From positions 10,345-74,344 of the forward strand of contig JACKDM010000022.1 in the NCBI GenBank assembly GCA_020633515.1: a stretch of DNA of 64,000 bases. The letters run 5' to 3'. The stretch comes from Myxococcales bacterium. Lineage in GTDB: Bacteria; Myxococcota; Bradymonadia; UBA7976; UBA1532. The position numbers and the translations under genes are program-made. The notes beneath the pieces are model-generated. The model was not told where the DNA came from and did not search any database. It saw only the letters and a program-made list of their open reading frames with translations. Below, piece after piece: positions 1 through 8,811 of the stretch (the first letter of the stretch is position 1; each line of letters opens with the position of its first letter).

Positions 1-447
1 CTCGCGGGCGGCTTCGAGGTCGCGGAGCGCGGCCTCGTCGGCGGCGATGTGGTGGCCGGCGCGGAGCTCGTCTTCGAGCAGCAGCTCGCCGCCGCGCACG
101 AGCGCGAGGAGCCGGTCGCCGACCTGCTGCGCGGCGGCGGCGGCGGCGGCCTCGTCGAGCATGGTGCGGCGGCGGGCGGCGGCGTAGCCGGGCGCGGCCA
201 TCACGTCGCCGAGCAGCGCGCGCGGCAGCCGGCCGGAGGGCGGCAGGTCGTCGTCGGGGCGGAGGCGGGCGGCGGCCTTGTAGAAGACATAGAAGAGGTC
301 GCCGACGAGCGCCGGCCAGCCGGGCAGGAGCCGCGCGCCCCGCTCGGCGAGCGCGCGCAGGCCGGCGGGGCCCTCGACGCGGGCGAGCGCCTGACGGTCG
401 AAGCGGTCGTGCTCGACGACGTGTGCGGGCTCGGCGGTGGCGGTCAC
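1..447 (-). CDS. ViaA/CoxE-like partner of the MoxR ATPase, N-terminal part (cut by window edge)
   Basis: 149 codons are visible from a GTG start whose last bases overlap the TGA of the upstream MoxR gene (GTGA overlap), so the two are translationally coupled. The visible part is a helical, Ala/Arg-rich N-terminus with no signal peptide; the VWA metal-binding domain expected of ViaA/CoxE-type partners would lie beyond the window. The identity therefore rests on position: in RavA-ViaA and other MoxR-VWA pairs the VWA gene follows the ATPase directly. Expected role, by family knowledge, is a cytosolic co-factor of the AAA+ ATPase in complex maturation or stress response. It is equally possible that it is an unrelated helical protein. 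Confidence 0.6.
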   Translation of the reverse strand, partial: MTATAEPAHVVEHDRFDRQALARVEGPAGLRALAERGARLLPGWPALVGDLFYVFYKAAARLRPDDDLPPSGRLPRALLGDVMAAPGYAAARRRTMLDEAAAAAAAQQVGDRLLALVRGGELLLEDELRAGHHIAADEAALRDLEAARE

Positions 448-1580
448 TGGAGAGCGGATCCCAGCGCGCGGCGCACGGTTTCCCGGAGGCCGTCGATCTC
501 GGCGAGCATCTCGGCGAGCGCCTCGGTGCGGCGGCCGCGGCGGCGGGCGGCGTCGAGCAGCGCCTGCCCCTCGGCGCGGATCTGTTCGAGCTTGACGCGG
601 GCTTCGAGGGCGGCGCGGGCGCGCTCGTCCTCGTCTTCGGCCTCGGGGAGCCCGGCGAAGGCGCGGGCTTCGAAGACCAGCGTCTGCAAGCGCGCGCTCT
701 CCTCGCCGAGCACCGCGTCGAGCGCGGCCTGCACCGCGTCGCGCTCGTCGGGATCGCTCCACAGGACGTGCCGCAGCGCGCCGAGCTCGGCCTCGCTCAC
801 CGCCGCCCGCCCGCGCAGCCACGCCCAGGCGCGCATGAACCCGAGCGCCTGCCGCCAGCGCCGGTCGCTCGCGACGACGCCGTGGCCGCGCAGCTCGCGG
901 CGCAGCGCGGTGAGGTCGCGGATCACCTGCGCCTCGACCGGCAGCGCGGCGGCGGCGGCGCGGGCGGCCTCGACCTCGGCGAGCCCGATCGCGGGCAGCG
1001 CGGTCGGCGCGGGCAGGGTCAAGAGCCGCGCGAAGCGGTGGTCTTCTTCGACGTAGTCGACCATCACCCGCACGAGGAAGCGGTCGTAGAGCGCCTGCAG
1101 CGCGTCCTCGTCGGGGAGCTCGTTGCTCGCGGCGATCAGCGTCACGAGCGGGATGTCGAGCGCGCGCGCGCCGTTGTGGAAGCGGCGCTCGTTGAGCACG
1201 GTCAAGAGCGCGTTGAGGATGGCCGAGCTCGCCTTGAAGACCTCGTCGAGGAAGACGACGTGCGCGTCGGGGAGCTTGCCGGCGACGAGGCGCTCGTAGC
1301 GGTCGTCTTCGAGCGCGCGCAGGCTGACCGGGCCGAAGAGCTCCTCGGGGGTGGTGAAGCGGGTGAGCAGCCACTCGAAGCCGCGCGCGCCGGTGATCGC
1401 GTCGCAGAGCGCGGCGGCGAGCTGCGACTTGGCGGTGCCGGGCGGGCCGATGACGAGGAGGTGCTCGCCGGCGACGAGCGCGGCGAGCGCGGCGTCGACG
1501 AGGGCGTCGCGCTCGACGAAGCGCCGCTTCATCGCGCTCGCGAGGCGCTCGAAGCGGGCGCGGGGCGCGTCGATCATCAT
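444..1580 (-). CDS. MoxR-family AAA+ ATPase, RavA-like
   Basis: 378 residues. Walker A GPPGTAKS is at about residues 45-52, Walker B (VVFLDE) at 108-113, followed by KASSAILNALLTVLNERRF and a sensor-1 ASNELP motif at about 151-156, all characteristic of the RavA branch of MoxR chaperone ATPases. The C-terminal third is helical with a charged coiled-coil-like stretch. E. coli RavA is about 500 residues, so this lacks much of RavA's C-terminal LARA region. The start is one of two adjacent ATGs (1580 or 1577) preceded by GGAGGA at good spacing. It is coupled to a downstream putative VWA partner and divergent from rseP. Expected to remodel or activate protein complexes together with the VWA protein; the client is unknown. 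Confidence 0.88.
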   Translation of the reverse strand: MMIDAPRARFERLASAMKRRFVERDALVDAALAALVAGEHLLVIGPPGTAKSQLAAALCDAITGARGFEWLLTRFTTPEELFGPVSLRALEDDRYERLVAGKLPDAHVVFLDEVFKASSAILNALLTVLNERRFHNGARALDIPLVTLIAASNELPDEDALQALYDRFLVRVMVDYVEEDHRFARLLTLPAPTALPAIGLAEVEAARAAAAALPVEAQVIRDLTALRRELRGHGVVASDRRWRQALGFMRAWAWLRGRAAVSEAELGALRHVLWSDPDERDAVQAALDAVLGEESARLQTLVFEARAFAGLPEAEDEDERARAALEARVKLEQIRAEGQALLDAARRRGRRTEALAEMLAEIDGLRETVRRALGSALQ

Positions 1581-1691
1581 GGGTATCCTCCGCCGGGAGC
1601 TGTCGGCTATGCTCCACCGTCGGCAGCTATGCTGATCCGGTCGGCCGCGACATTCAACCGACCGGCGCACGCCTCGGCCAGAAGAGTCCGC

Positions 1692-2846
1692 ATGTTCCTC
1701 GTCGTCGTCATCCTGGGGCTGAGTCTCCTCATCGTCGTGCACGAGTTCGGCCACTTCATCGCCGCCCGCGCGGTGGGGATGCGGGTGATCAAGTTCTCGA
1801 TCGGCTTCGGGCCCTCGGTGCTGCGGGTGAAGGGGCGCGAGACGACCTGGCAGATCGGGGCGCTGCCGATCGGCGGCTACGTGCAGGTCGAGGGGCTCGG
1901 CGGCGCGAGCGAGGGCGATGAGCTCGACGCGATCGTGCGGCGGCGGCACGACGCGCCGGAGCGCAGCTACGAGGCGCGGCCGCTGTGGCAGCGCACGCTC
2001 TTCGTGGCGGCGGGGCCGGCGTTCAACTTCCTGTTTGCGATCGCGGTGTTGACCGGGCTGTACGCGGCCGGCCGGGCGGTGACGGTCGATCGGGCGCCGA
2101 CGCCGACGCTGGTGATCAAGGAGATGGCGGCGCCGAGCGCGGCGGCGGCGGCGGGGCTGTTGCCGGGCGACGTGATCGAGCGGATCGACGGGAAGCGGGT
2201 GGCCTCGTTCGCCGAGGTGCGGCGGGCGACGGGCGGGGCGGAGGGGCGCGCGCTGCGGATCACGGTGGCGCGGCCGCCGGCGGGCGCGGCGCTGCCGGTC
2301 GAGCCGCGGGTGGTCGACGAGCTGGGGCTGGTGATCCACGATCCGGCGCCGCCGGCGGAGTGGCCGCGGCTGGTCTTCGAGGTGACCCCGCTCGCGACCC
2401 CGGACGGGCCGCGGCTCGGCTTCTCGCCGGCGGTGGTGCGCTTCGGCGCCGAGGGCTTCGCCGGCGCGGTCGCGCTCGGCGCGCGCGAGACGTGGGCGCT
2501 GACGACGATGGTCTTCCAGATGATCGGCAAGCTCTTCGCCGGCAGCGACGAGGTGCGGCTCGGCAGCCCGGTGGCGATGGTGCGGATCGGGACCGATCAC
2601 ATCGAGAAGGGCTGGGAGTGGTTCGCGTTCCTGCTCGCCTTCTTCTCGGTCAACCTGGGGCTGCTCAACCTGCTGCCGATCCCGGGGCTGGATGGGGGGC
2701 GGCTGTCGTTCATCGCGGTCGAGGCGATCGCGCGGCGGCCGGTGCCGCGGCGCTTCGAGATGGTGGTGCACGCGGTGGGGCTGTTGATCCTGTTCGGGGT
2801 GATCGCGGTGGTGGTGGTGCGGGACGTGGCGGAGGCGATCTTCTGA
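1692..2846 (+). CDS. rseP: RIP site-2 zinc metalloprotease RseP
   Basis: 384 residues. The first membrane helix carries HEFGH (HExxH, residues 17-21), the zinc ligands and catalytic Glu of M50 site-2 proteases. The third metal ligand lies in the C-terminal NLLPIPGLDGGR motif. One PDZ domain sits between (about residues 135-200), where E. coli RseP has two. Four membrane segments can be placed: 1-20, about 110-130, about 315-340 and about 360-380. An upstream in-frame ATG (1629) would add a charged leader before the first helix, so the ATG at 1692, which starts directly in the helix, is preferred. Family role: intramembrane cleavage of anti-sigma factors and signal-peptide remnants in envelope stress. 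It is divergent from the RavA-like gene rather than in the usual dxr/bamA neighbourhood. Confidence 0.93.
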   Translation: MFLVVVILGLSLLIVVHEFGHFIAARAVGMRVIKFSIGFGPSVLRVKGRETTWQIGALPIGGYVQVEGLGGASEGDELDAIVRRRHDAPERSYEARPLWQRTLFVAAGPAFNFLFAIAVLTGLYAAGRAVTVDRAPTPTLVIKEMAAPSAAAAAGLLPGDVIERIDGKRVASFAEVRRATGGAEGRALRITVARPPAGAALPVEPRVVDELGLVIHDPAPPAEWPRLVFEVTPLATPDGPRLGFSPAVVRFGAEGFAGAVALGARETWALTTMVFQMIGKLFAGSDEVRLGSPVAMVRIGTDHIEKGWEWFAFLLAFFSVNLGLLNLLPIPGLDGGRLSFIAVEAIARRPVPRRFEMVVHAVGLLILFGVIAVVVVRDVAEAIF

Positions 2847-2862
2847 GGCGGGGAGGCGGGCG

Positions 2863-3669
2863 TCAGCGGCGGTCGACGACGGCGTGCGCGATGGGGGCGG
2901 TGGCGGGCTCGACCCGCTGGTAGCCGCCGCCGCCGCAGCCGCCGCCCTGGATGTAGACCGGCGGCGTGGGCGCGATCGCGTAGTGCACGAGCACGAGCTT
3001 GTGCGCGCCGGGCACGAGCTCGACGGGGAGCTGCACCGCCGCGGCGTCGGCGCCGGTGTGCCGGGTGCTGCGCAGCGCCACCGCGTAGCGCCCCGGCGTC
3101 AGCATCTGCGGCTCGGCCCATGACTGGCAGCCGACCCAGCGGTCGAGCGGCGCGGGAGAGGGCGGCCCGGCCTCGCCGCGCGGCGCGCCCCCGACCGACG
3201 TCACCTTGACCTCGACCCCGCCGAAGGTGCAGTCGAGCTCGATGAGGCCGTGCCCTTCCTTGTCGAGCCCGGCGAGGATCTCGTCGATCGTCGCGCGGGC
3301 CTGCGCCGCGATCTCGGGCTCGTCGCCCTGCCCGGCGACCGCGCCGAGGATCGGCCACGCCGCGTCGAGGCGACCGAGCGCCCGCAGCGAGAGCGCCTCG
3401 GCGTATCGATAGCGGTGCAGGTCGCCGCGGAGGAGGCGCTGCGCCTCGGTGAGCCGGGCGACCGCCGTGGCGAAGCTGGCGGCGGCGGCCTCGGCGTCGC
3501 CCTTCTCGCGCGCGGCGAGCCCGGCGCTGTAGCTGCCCGCGCCCTCGCTGTAGGCGCGCTCTGCCTTCTTCATCTCGGCGGTCTGCGCGGCGGCTGGCGT
3601 CGCGAGCGCCAAGAGCGCGACGGCCGCACCGACGAGCGGGAGCCATCGGCTTCGGGAGTTCGATCTCAT
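2863..3669 (-). CDS. Secreted TPR/PEGA-like protein, partner of the adjacent kinase
   Basis: 268 residues from an ATG that overlaps the kinase stop codon (ATGA); an ATG six bases upstream (3675) is also possible and lies nearer to an AAGG box. A Sec signal peptide ends in PAAA-Q around residue 29. Residues 30-150 form a helical, TPR-like region rich in AxxAxxxY spacing. The C-terminal half (GLIELDCTFGGVEVKV, then LTPGRYAVALR and LVPGAHKLVLVHY) is beta-rich and resembles PEGA-type domains. Translational coupling to the transmembrane Ser/Thr kinase suggests the two cooperate across the inner membrane, but no function is known. It runs convergently with rseP, ending 16 nt from it. Confidence 0.75.
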   Translation of the reverse strand: MRSNSRSRWLPLVGAAVALLALATPAAAQTAEMKKAERAYSEGAGSYSAGLAAREKGDAEAAAASFATAVARLTEAQRLLRGDLHRYRYAEALSLRALGRLDAAWPILGAVAGQGDEPEIAAQARATIDEILAGLDKEGHGLIELDCTFGGVEVKVTSVGGAPRGEAGPPSPAPLDRWVGCQSWAEPQMLTPGRYAVALRSTRHTGADAAAVQLPVELVPGAHKLVLVHYAIAPTPPVYIQGGGCGGGGYQRVEPATAPIAHAVVDRR

Positions 3670-5147
3670 GGGCATGGCACCTTCTTCTTGACCCATCGGG
3701 CGCACTTCTGGGTGAAGGGATCCTTCTGCGCGCACTCGTTGACGACCTTCGGCTTGCAGGTGATGACCGATGACACGGCGGCGACCTCGACCGCGGCCGT
3801 GCCCGTGGCCGCGGAGATCCCATGCACGAGCGGCACCCGATCGCGCGCCGGTGGCTGCGCGCCACCCATCGCGACCGGGGGCGCGACCGCGATCGGGCGG
3901 GGTGGGCCGAACTCGACCGCCACCCCGCCGCCGGCGCCACCGCCGAGCGCGGCGGTCGCCGCCACGGCCGCCACGAGCGCCGTGGCGGTCGCGGCGACGC
4001 CGAGCGCGAGCCGTCGCCGGGACAAGAGCGGCGGCGGCGCGGGCGCGCCGGGCCCGATCGGCGCGCTCCGCGTCGACGGCGGCGGCGCGCTCTCGGTCGG
4101 CGTCGCCGCGGGCAGCGCGCGCGTCCGCTGGGGCTCGGGGGAGGCGAGCCGCTGGGTGGCGCGCGGCTCCTCGAACGGCGGCTGCCCGAGCGCCTCGGCG
4201 AGCGCGTCGTAGAAGGCGCGCGCGTCGGGATGGCGCGCCTCGGGGACCTTGACGAGCGCCGTGTCGAGCGCGGCGGCGACCGCGGGCGGGACGTTGAGCG
4301 ACGGATCGAGCGGGGGCACCGGCGAGAGGCGGTGCTGGTTGGCGACCTGCACCTCGTCGCCGGCGAAGGGCAGGTGCCCGGTGAGCATCTGGTAGAAGAT
4401 GATCCCGAGCGAGTAGAGATCGCTGCGCTCGTCGACCGAGGCGCTGCCCCATTGCTCGGGTGACATGTAGTTGGGCGTGCCGAAGGTGCGATTGGGCGCG
4501 GTGAGGCGCTTGTCGCTGCGGGAGGGGTCGCGCGCGATGCCGAAGTCGAGCAGCCGCAGCTCGGCGCGCTCGCGCACGGCGAGCATCATGACATTGCTCG
4601 GCTTGAGGTCGCGGTGCACGAGCCCCGATCGGTGCACGCCGTCGAGCACGCGGAGCAGGCCGAGCACGACGCGCCCGGCGATGTCGACGGGGAGGCGACC
4701 GTAGCTGTCGAGGACCTCTTCGAGGGTCTTGCCGTCGAGGTACTCGAGCGCGAGGAAGGGATCACCGGCGTCGGTGCGGCCGTGCTCGACGAGGTGCACG
4801 ACACCGGGGATGCCATCGAGGCGCGCGAGCAGCTCGCCCTCGCGGTCGAAGCGGGCGAGCGCGTCGCCGTCGCTGCGCAGGTGGGGCAACAGGCGCTTGA
4901 TGGCGACGAGCCGCCCGCGCGACCGGTCGGCCTGCCCGTCGGCGGCGACGAAGACATCGGCGTAGGCGCCCTGCGCGACCGCCTCGATGAGTCGATAGCG
5001 CCCGCCGATGGGGACCTCGGTCAGCATCTCTTCGCCCACGAGCACCGAGCCATCGTGCGGGCAGCGATCACCGAGCACGCCGGTCGCTTCGTGGCCGCAG
5101 ATGGGGCATCGTCGGGCCCGTGGCAAGTCCTCGCGGTGGAACTCCAT
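3666..5147 (-). CDS. Zinc-ribbon Ser/Thr protein kinase with C-terminal membrane helix
   Basis: 493 residues. The N-terminus has a short zinc-ribbon-like motif (CPICG at 14-18, CPHDG at 29-33). The kinase domain (about 50-320) is complete: VAIK Lys84, HRDLKPSN at 178-185, DFG at 201-203 and a GTPNYMSPEQ activation segment. A Pro-rich linker precedes one membrane helix near residues 380-400. The extracytoplasmic tail ends in a Lys/Cys-rich stretch with four cysteines. This is a Hanks-type kinase of the myxobacterial kind, predicted to phosphorylate Ser/Thr on cytosolic targets. It is divergent (160-bp gap) from a TPR membrane protein and coupled to the secreted PEGA-like gene. The start ATG has only a weak ribosome-binding site. 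Confidence 0.9.
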   Translation of the reverse strand: MEFHREDLPRARRCPICGHEATGVLGDRCPHDGSVLVGEEMLTEVPIGGRYRLIEAVAQGAYADVFVAADGQADRSRGRLVAIKRLLPHLRSDGDALARFDREGELLARLDGIPGVVHLVEHGRTDAGDPFLALEYLDGKTLEEVLDSYGRLPVDIAGRVVLGLLRVLDGVHRSGLVHRDLKPSNVMMLAVRERAELRLLDFGIARDPSRSDKRLTAPNRTFGTPNYMSPEQWGSASVDERSDLYSLGIIFYQMLTGHLPFAGDEVQVANQHRLSPVPPLDPSLNVPPAVAAALDTALVKVPEARHPDARAFYDALAEALGQPPFEEPRATQRLASPEPQRTRALPAATPTESAPPPSTRSAPIGPGAPAPPPLLSRRRLALGVAATATALVAAVAATAALGGGAGGGVAVEFGPPRPIAVAPPVAMGGAQPPARDRVPLVHGISAATGTAAVEVAAVSSVITCKPKVVNECAQKDPFTQKCARWVKKKVPCP

Positions 5148-5307
5148 CGTTTCGCCCACCCTTCGCCGTGCGCGACCCGCTCTGGAACTCGGGGCGCGTC
5201 CGCCCGCGTCTTGCAGCCCGTCCGGGGCAACGCTAAGGTGGGCAGCATAACCGACGAATCCGGGCGCGTCGAGAGGCTGTTGCGTCGCGTCTGAACGGGG
5301 TCGAGTG

Positions 5308-6324
5308 ATGGGACGAATCAGGCGGCGGGCGCAGGTCGCGCTCGCGGGCATGATGCTGACGGCCTCTCCCGCGATGGCCGCGCCGACGGGCACGGGGTCG
5401 ACGCCGGCGCCGGTGCTGAAGAAGAAGGCGGGCCAGAAGTGGTGGGACTGGGCGGGTGAGCAGGCGCGGGAGGCCGACGCGCTCGAGAAGAAGGGGCTGA
5501 TGGGCGAGGCGGAGCAGACACGCGAGCGGGTGCTGACCGCGCTGCTGCTCGCGTGGCGCGAGGAGCGTGAGCTGCGGGCGCTCGAGCCGATCGTGATCAC
5601 CCTGCAACGGCGCCTGGGTCGCTCGACGGCGGCGATCGAGACGGCGCTGTCGCTCATCTACGACATCCATCAGGCGGACAAGCTGAGCCCCGAGCAGGAG
5701 GCGCAGATCGGCAAGCTGAGCACGCAGGTGTCACTGGCGCTGCGGCGGCTGCGCCGGGAGGCGAAGCCGGGGGCCGTGGCGCTGTGTCAGGAGCCCATGG
5801 CGCTGCGGCCGGGCGTGCTGACGCTGGCGGGGCCGCTGCCGGGCGACGAGGTGCTGGTGCTGCGTGATCGGGCCGATGGCGGGGTCGAGGCGGTGCGGTG
5901 CCCGGCGCGGGTGGAGGTGGCGCCGGCCGTGGCGCCGGCGGTGGCCTGCCCGGCGTGTCCGGAGCCGCCGCCGCCGGTGGTGGTGCGGGAGCTGGTGGAT
6001 CACTGGTGGTTCACGGGGCCGGGGTTGGGCCTGCTCGCGGTGGGGGGGGTGATGCTGGGGCTCGGGATCGACGCCCACCTGACGGCGAGTGATCTGGCCG
6101 ACGAGCTGGAATTCGAGGCGACGAACGACCCGGACGAGGCCGCCGAGCAGCGGTGGAACGAGGGCGCGTCGATCGGCTGGCTCACGGGCGGCGGGGTGTT
6201 GATCGCGGTCGGGATCGCCGGGGTGGTGACGGGTCTGGTGATCGCGGGCGACGCCGAGGCGGGTGAGCCGGGCGTCGCCGTGAGCGCCGGGCCGGGTGGG
6301 GCGGCGGTGACGGTCAGCTTCTGA
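5308..6324 (+). CDS. Secreted/membrane TPR-like protein with two C-terminal membrane helices
   Basis: 338 residues. A signal peptide (MGRIRRRAQ... ending SPAMAA around residue 25) is followed by a helical region with a KKK/WWDWAGEQ segment and a TPR-like pair of helices (residues 45-150). A short beta-rich domain comes next, then a CPACPEPPPP segment and two hydrophobic helices at about 235-255 and 290-315. This arrangement (TPR, small beta domain, two terminal helices) recurs in proteins next to kinases in myxobacteria-like genomes. A GTG three bases upstream could also serve as start. No enzymatic motif is seen. It is followed after 10 nt by the frameshifted MopE-type gene, so they are probably co-transcribed. 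Confidence 0.75.
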   Translation: MGRIRRRAQVALAGMMLTASPAMAAPTGTGSTPAPVLKKKAGQKWWDWAGEQAREADALEKKGLMGEAEQTRERVLTALLLAWREERELRALEPIVITLQRRLGRSTAAIETALSLIYDIHQADKLSPEQEAQIGKLSTQVSLALRRLRREAKPGAVALCQEPMALRPGVLTLAGPLPGDEVLVLRDRADGGVEAVRCPARVEVAPAVAPAVACPACPEPPPPVVVRELVDHWWFTGPGLGLLAVGGVMLGLGIDAHLTASDLADELEFEATNDPDEAAEQRWNEGASIGWLTGGGVLIAVGIAGVVTGLVIAGDAEAGEPGVAVSAGPGGAAVTVSF

Positions 6325-6334
6325 GGAGAGCGTG

Positions 6335-8800
6335 ATGCTGTTTCGCGGGCTGATGGCGGTGATGGTGCTGGCGGTGGGCGGCTTCGACGGCTGCTGGGGC
6401 GTGCGTGAGCCGCAGTGTCTCACCAACGCGGACTGCCCGTCGGGGTCGTGCTGCCATGCGTACTGGTGCGTGGCGGCGGATGACGGGGTGTGTGACCGCC
6501 CGGACGCGGTGGTGTGCTCGGGGGCGGGTGATGCCCGCGTCGGCGAGGCGTGCGTGCCGCCGGGGGCGGGCGAGAGGTGGGTGTTCGGGGGGGCGAGCGT
6601 GTGTCAGGAGGGCAGGTGGCGGTGTGATGCGGACGCTGGGGTGTTCGCGTGCGAGGAGTTCGTGGGGCCGGCGGGGGCGGAGACGTGTGATGGGCGGGAT
6701 GAGGACTGCAATGGGGTGGTCGATGAGGGCACGTCACCCGAGATGCCCTGCTTCGAGGGTGAAGCGGGCACGTTGCCCGAAGGCATGATGAACAATCCGC
6801 CTTGTCGGGCGGGCATGCTGCGGTGCATCGACGGTGCTGTGGTGTGTGATGGGCTCGTGGTGCCAGCGGAGGTCGATCGATGTGATGGCGTCGATGACGA
6901 CTGCGATGGCGCGATGGATGAGGATGACAAGGGGCGGGTGTGTGAACCGGACGATGGGGATGGCATGCCCGGCGAGCTGTGCCCGACGGGCAATGTGGTG
7001 TGCGAGCGTGTCGGCGGAGAGATCGTCGCCGTATGCCGCGCTGCGGCGAGGGGTGAGGAGCGCTGTGACGACCTGGACAATGATTGCGACATGGTCGTCG
7101 ACGAGCCATTCCTGCCGGCCGTCCTCGGTGAGATGGGGCTCGGGGAGCCGTGCGAGGTCGGGGTAGGGGTGTGCCGGCGCACCGGCGTGTACGTGTGCAA
7201 CGAAGCGGGAGATGAGACGAAGTGCTCGGTTGAGGAGGGTGAGCCCGACGAGCGCGGGGAGCTGTGTGGGGACGGGCTCGACAACGACTGCGATGGTGGG
7301 ATCGACGAGGGGTTCGTCGCGCCAGCGCCGCGTGCGGTCGGTACGGACTGCATGGTCGGTCTCGGGCGTTGCCAGCAGACCGGGCAGTATGTGTGTACCG
7401 ATGATCGGCTGGCGGTGCAGTGTTCTGCGGTGTCACCCGACCGATGCGGTCGCCGAGGTGTGCGACGAGCCGCATGATGCGATGGCGGATGATGACTGTG
7501 ATGGCCTCGATCGACGAGGGCTGCGCCTGCAACCCGCGCGCGCCGGGGGCGGGGGGGCCGGCGATCCTGACGCCGGGGTGGTGCCGCAGGGGCGGGCTAT
7601 GAGCTGCCTGATCTGAATGGGCGCGGCGGTCGATCCGCGGGGGCTCGGCGCGAGCTGTACCGGGCAGGCGCCGGGCGCGGGCGCGCGCCGCGGGATGAGA
7701 TGGCGCTGGTGTGGCAGCCGCGGCCGGGGCTGGTGCGGGTGGAGGTGTCGAGTGATGCCTTCGATCCGCGGGCCTACGTGGCGCCGCTGTGTCGGATGGC
7801 GGCGGATCCGGTGATGGGGTTCGAGGGTGAGCGCGCGTGCGGGCTCGATGGCGGGCTGTCGCTGGCGGTGGGGGATAACCTGGATGGGAACGGGGCGCGC
7901 GCGGTGTCGATGGTGGTGCGGGTGCCCGATCCGGCGCCGGGGGAGGTGGGGGTGTTCGTGGAGGCGACGCCGCCAGGGGCGGTGGCGGGGGAGTATCGGG
8001 TGGAGCTCAGCGATCCGAGGGGGGTGGCAGCGTGCCCGAAGGTGCTGGTCGTGGGCGGTGCCCAGAAGGGCGGGGATGCGTTGTGCGACAAGCGCCTGGA
8101 CAACGCGCTCTTGGGATTGCCGGGCGGGGAGCGGTTCACGTCGGCGCCGGTGGGGATGCCGCAGAGTCCGCCGCCGGCGCCGTTCGACGGGGCGGGGCGG
8201 TGGGATGAGCCGCGGTTCTGCGTGGACAACGACGGGCGGGCGCGGAGCGTGGAGGTGGATTGGGGTGACATCACCGATGAGGACGGGGTGGCGGCGGTGA
8301 TGCTGCCGGAGGGCGCTGAGCGGGGGGATTGGTGGTCGACGGTGGTGGATGCGGATGCGGGCAACTTCCTCATCGTCTCGGTCGAGCCGCTCGGCGCCGC
8401 GGCGGCGGATGCGCCGTGTCTCGCGAACTCGGTGCGGGTGGTGGCGTGGTTGAGCTGCACCACCGAGCGGGCGCAACCGATGGTGGCGGGTAACTGCGTC
8501 AATGCGGACTCGAATGGAGTGCTGGCCTGCGATACGGCACCAGGCGACAACCTGCGTTACACCTGCGTCGCCCCTGGCGGCGCCGGCCCTCGACTCCCGC
8601 GCCGTGATCTCAACCTGCTCAACCTCGACGACGCGGGCTGTCGCGCCGACGGCGGTGAGTTGGTGCTGCACATCGGTGTCATCCGCGAAGACGACCCCGC
8701 CCCCATCGCCTGCGGCCAGCCGGGTGATCCCTGCGCAGCGGCCACGACCATCCCCCCCGGTGACTGCTTCCGCTACCGCCTCCGCGTCCGCCGCCCCTGA
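6335..8800 (+). pseudogene. Secreted protein with MopE-type Cys/Asp repeats, broken by three apparent frameshifts
   Basis: The ATG follows GAGGAGAG. The first frame (to 7477) has a hydrophobic leader, a Cys-rich module (CLTNADCPSGSCC) and four copies of the MopE-like metal-binding motif (for example ETCDGRDEDCNGVVDEG, then DRCDGVDDDCDG and ELCGDGLDNDCDG). At about 7441-7443 the motif continues in the next frame (EVCDEPHDAMADDDCDG). At about 7505-7511 it moves to the third frame (IDEGCACNPRAPGAGG). At about 7561-7600 it returns to the original frame, which is then open to 8800 with a beta-rich secreted domain. Three +1 steps sum to zero, so the 3' half keeps its coding character. Either a decaying gene or assembly indels in a G-rich tract; the two cannot be told apart here. 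Confidence 0.72.
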
Positions 8801-8811
8801 GGAGCCCCCGC

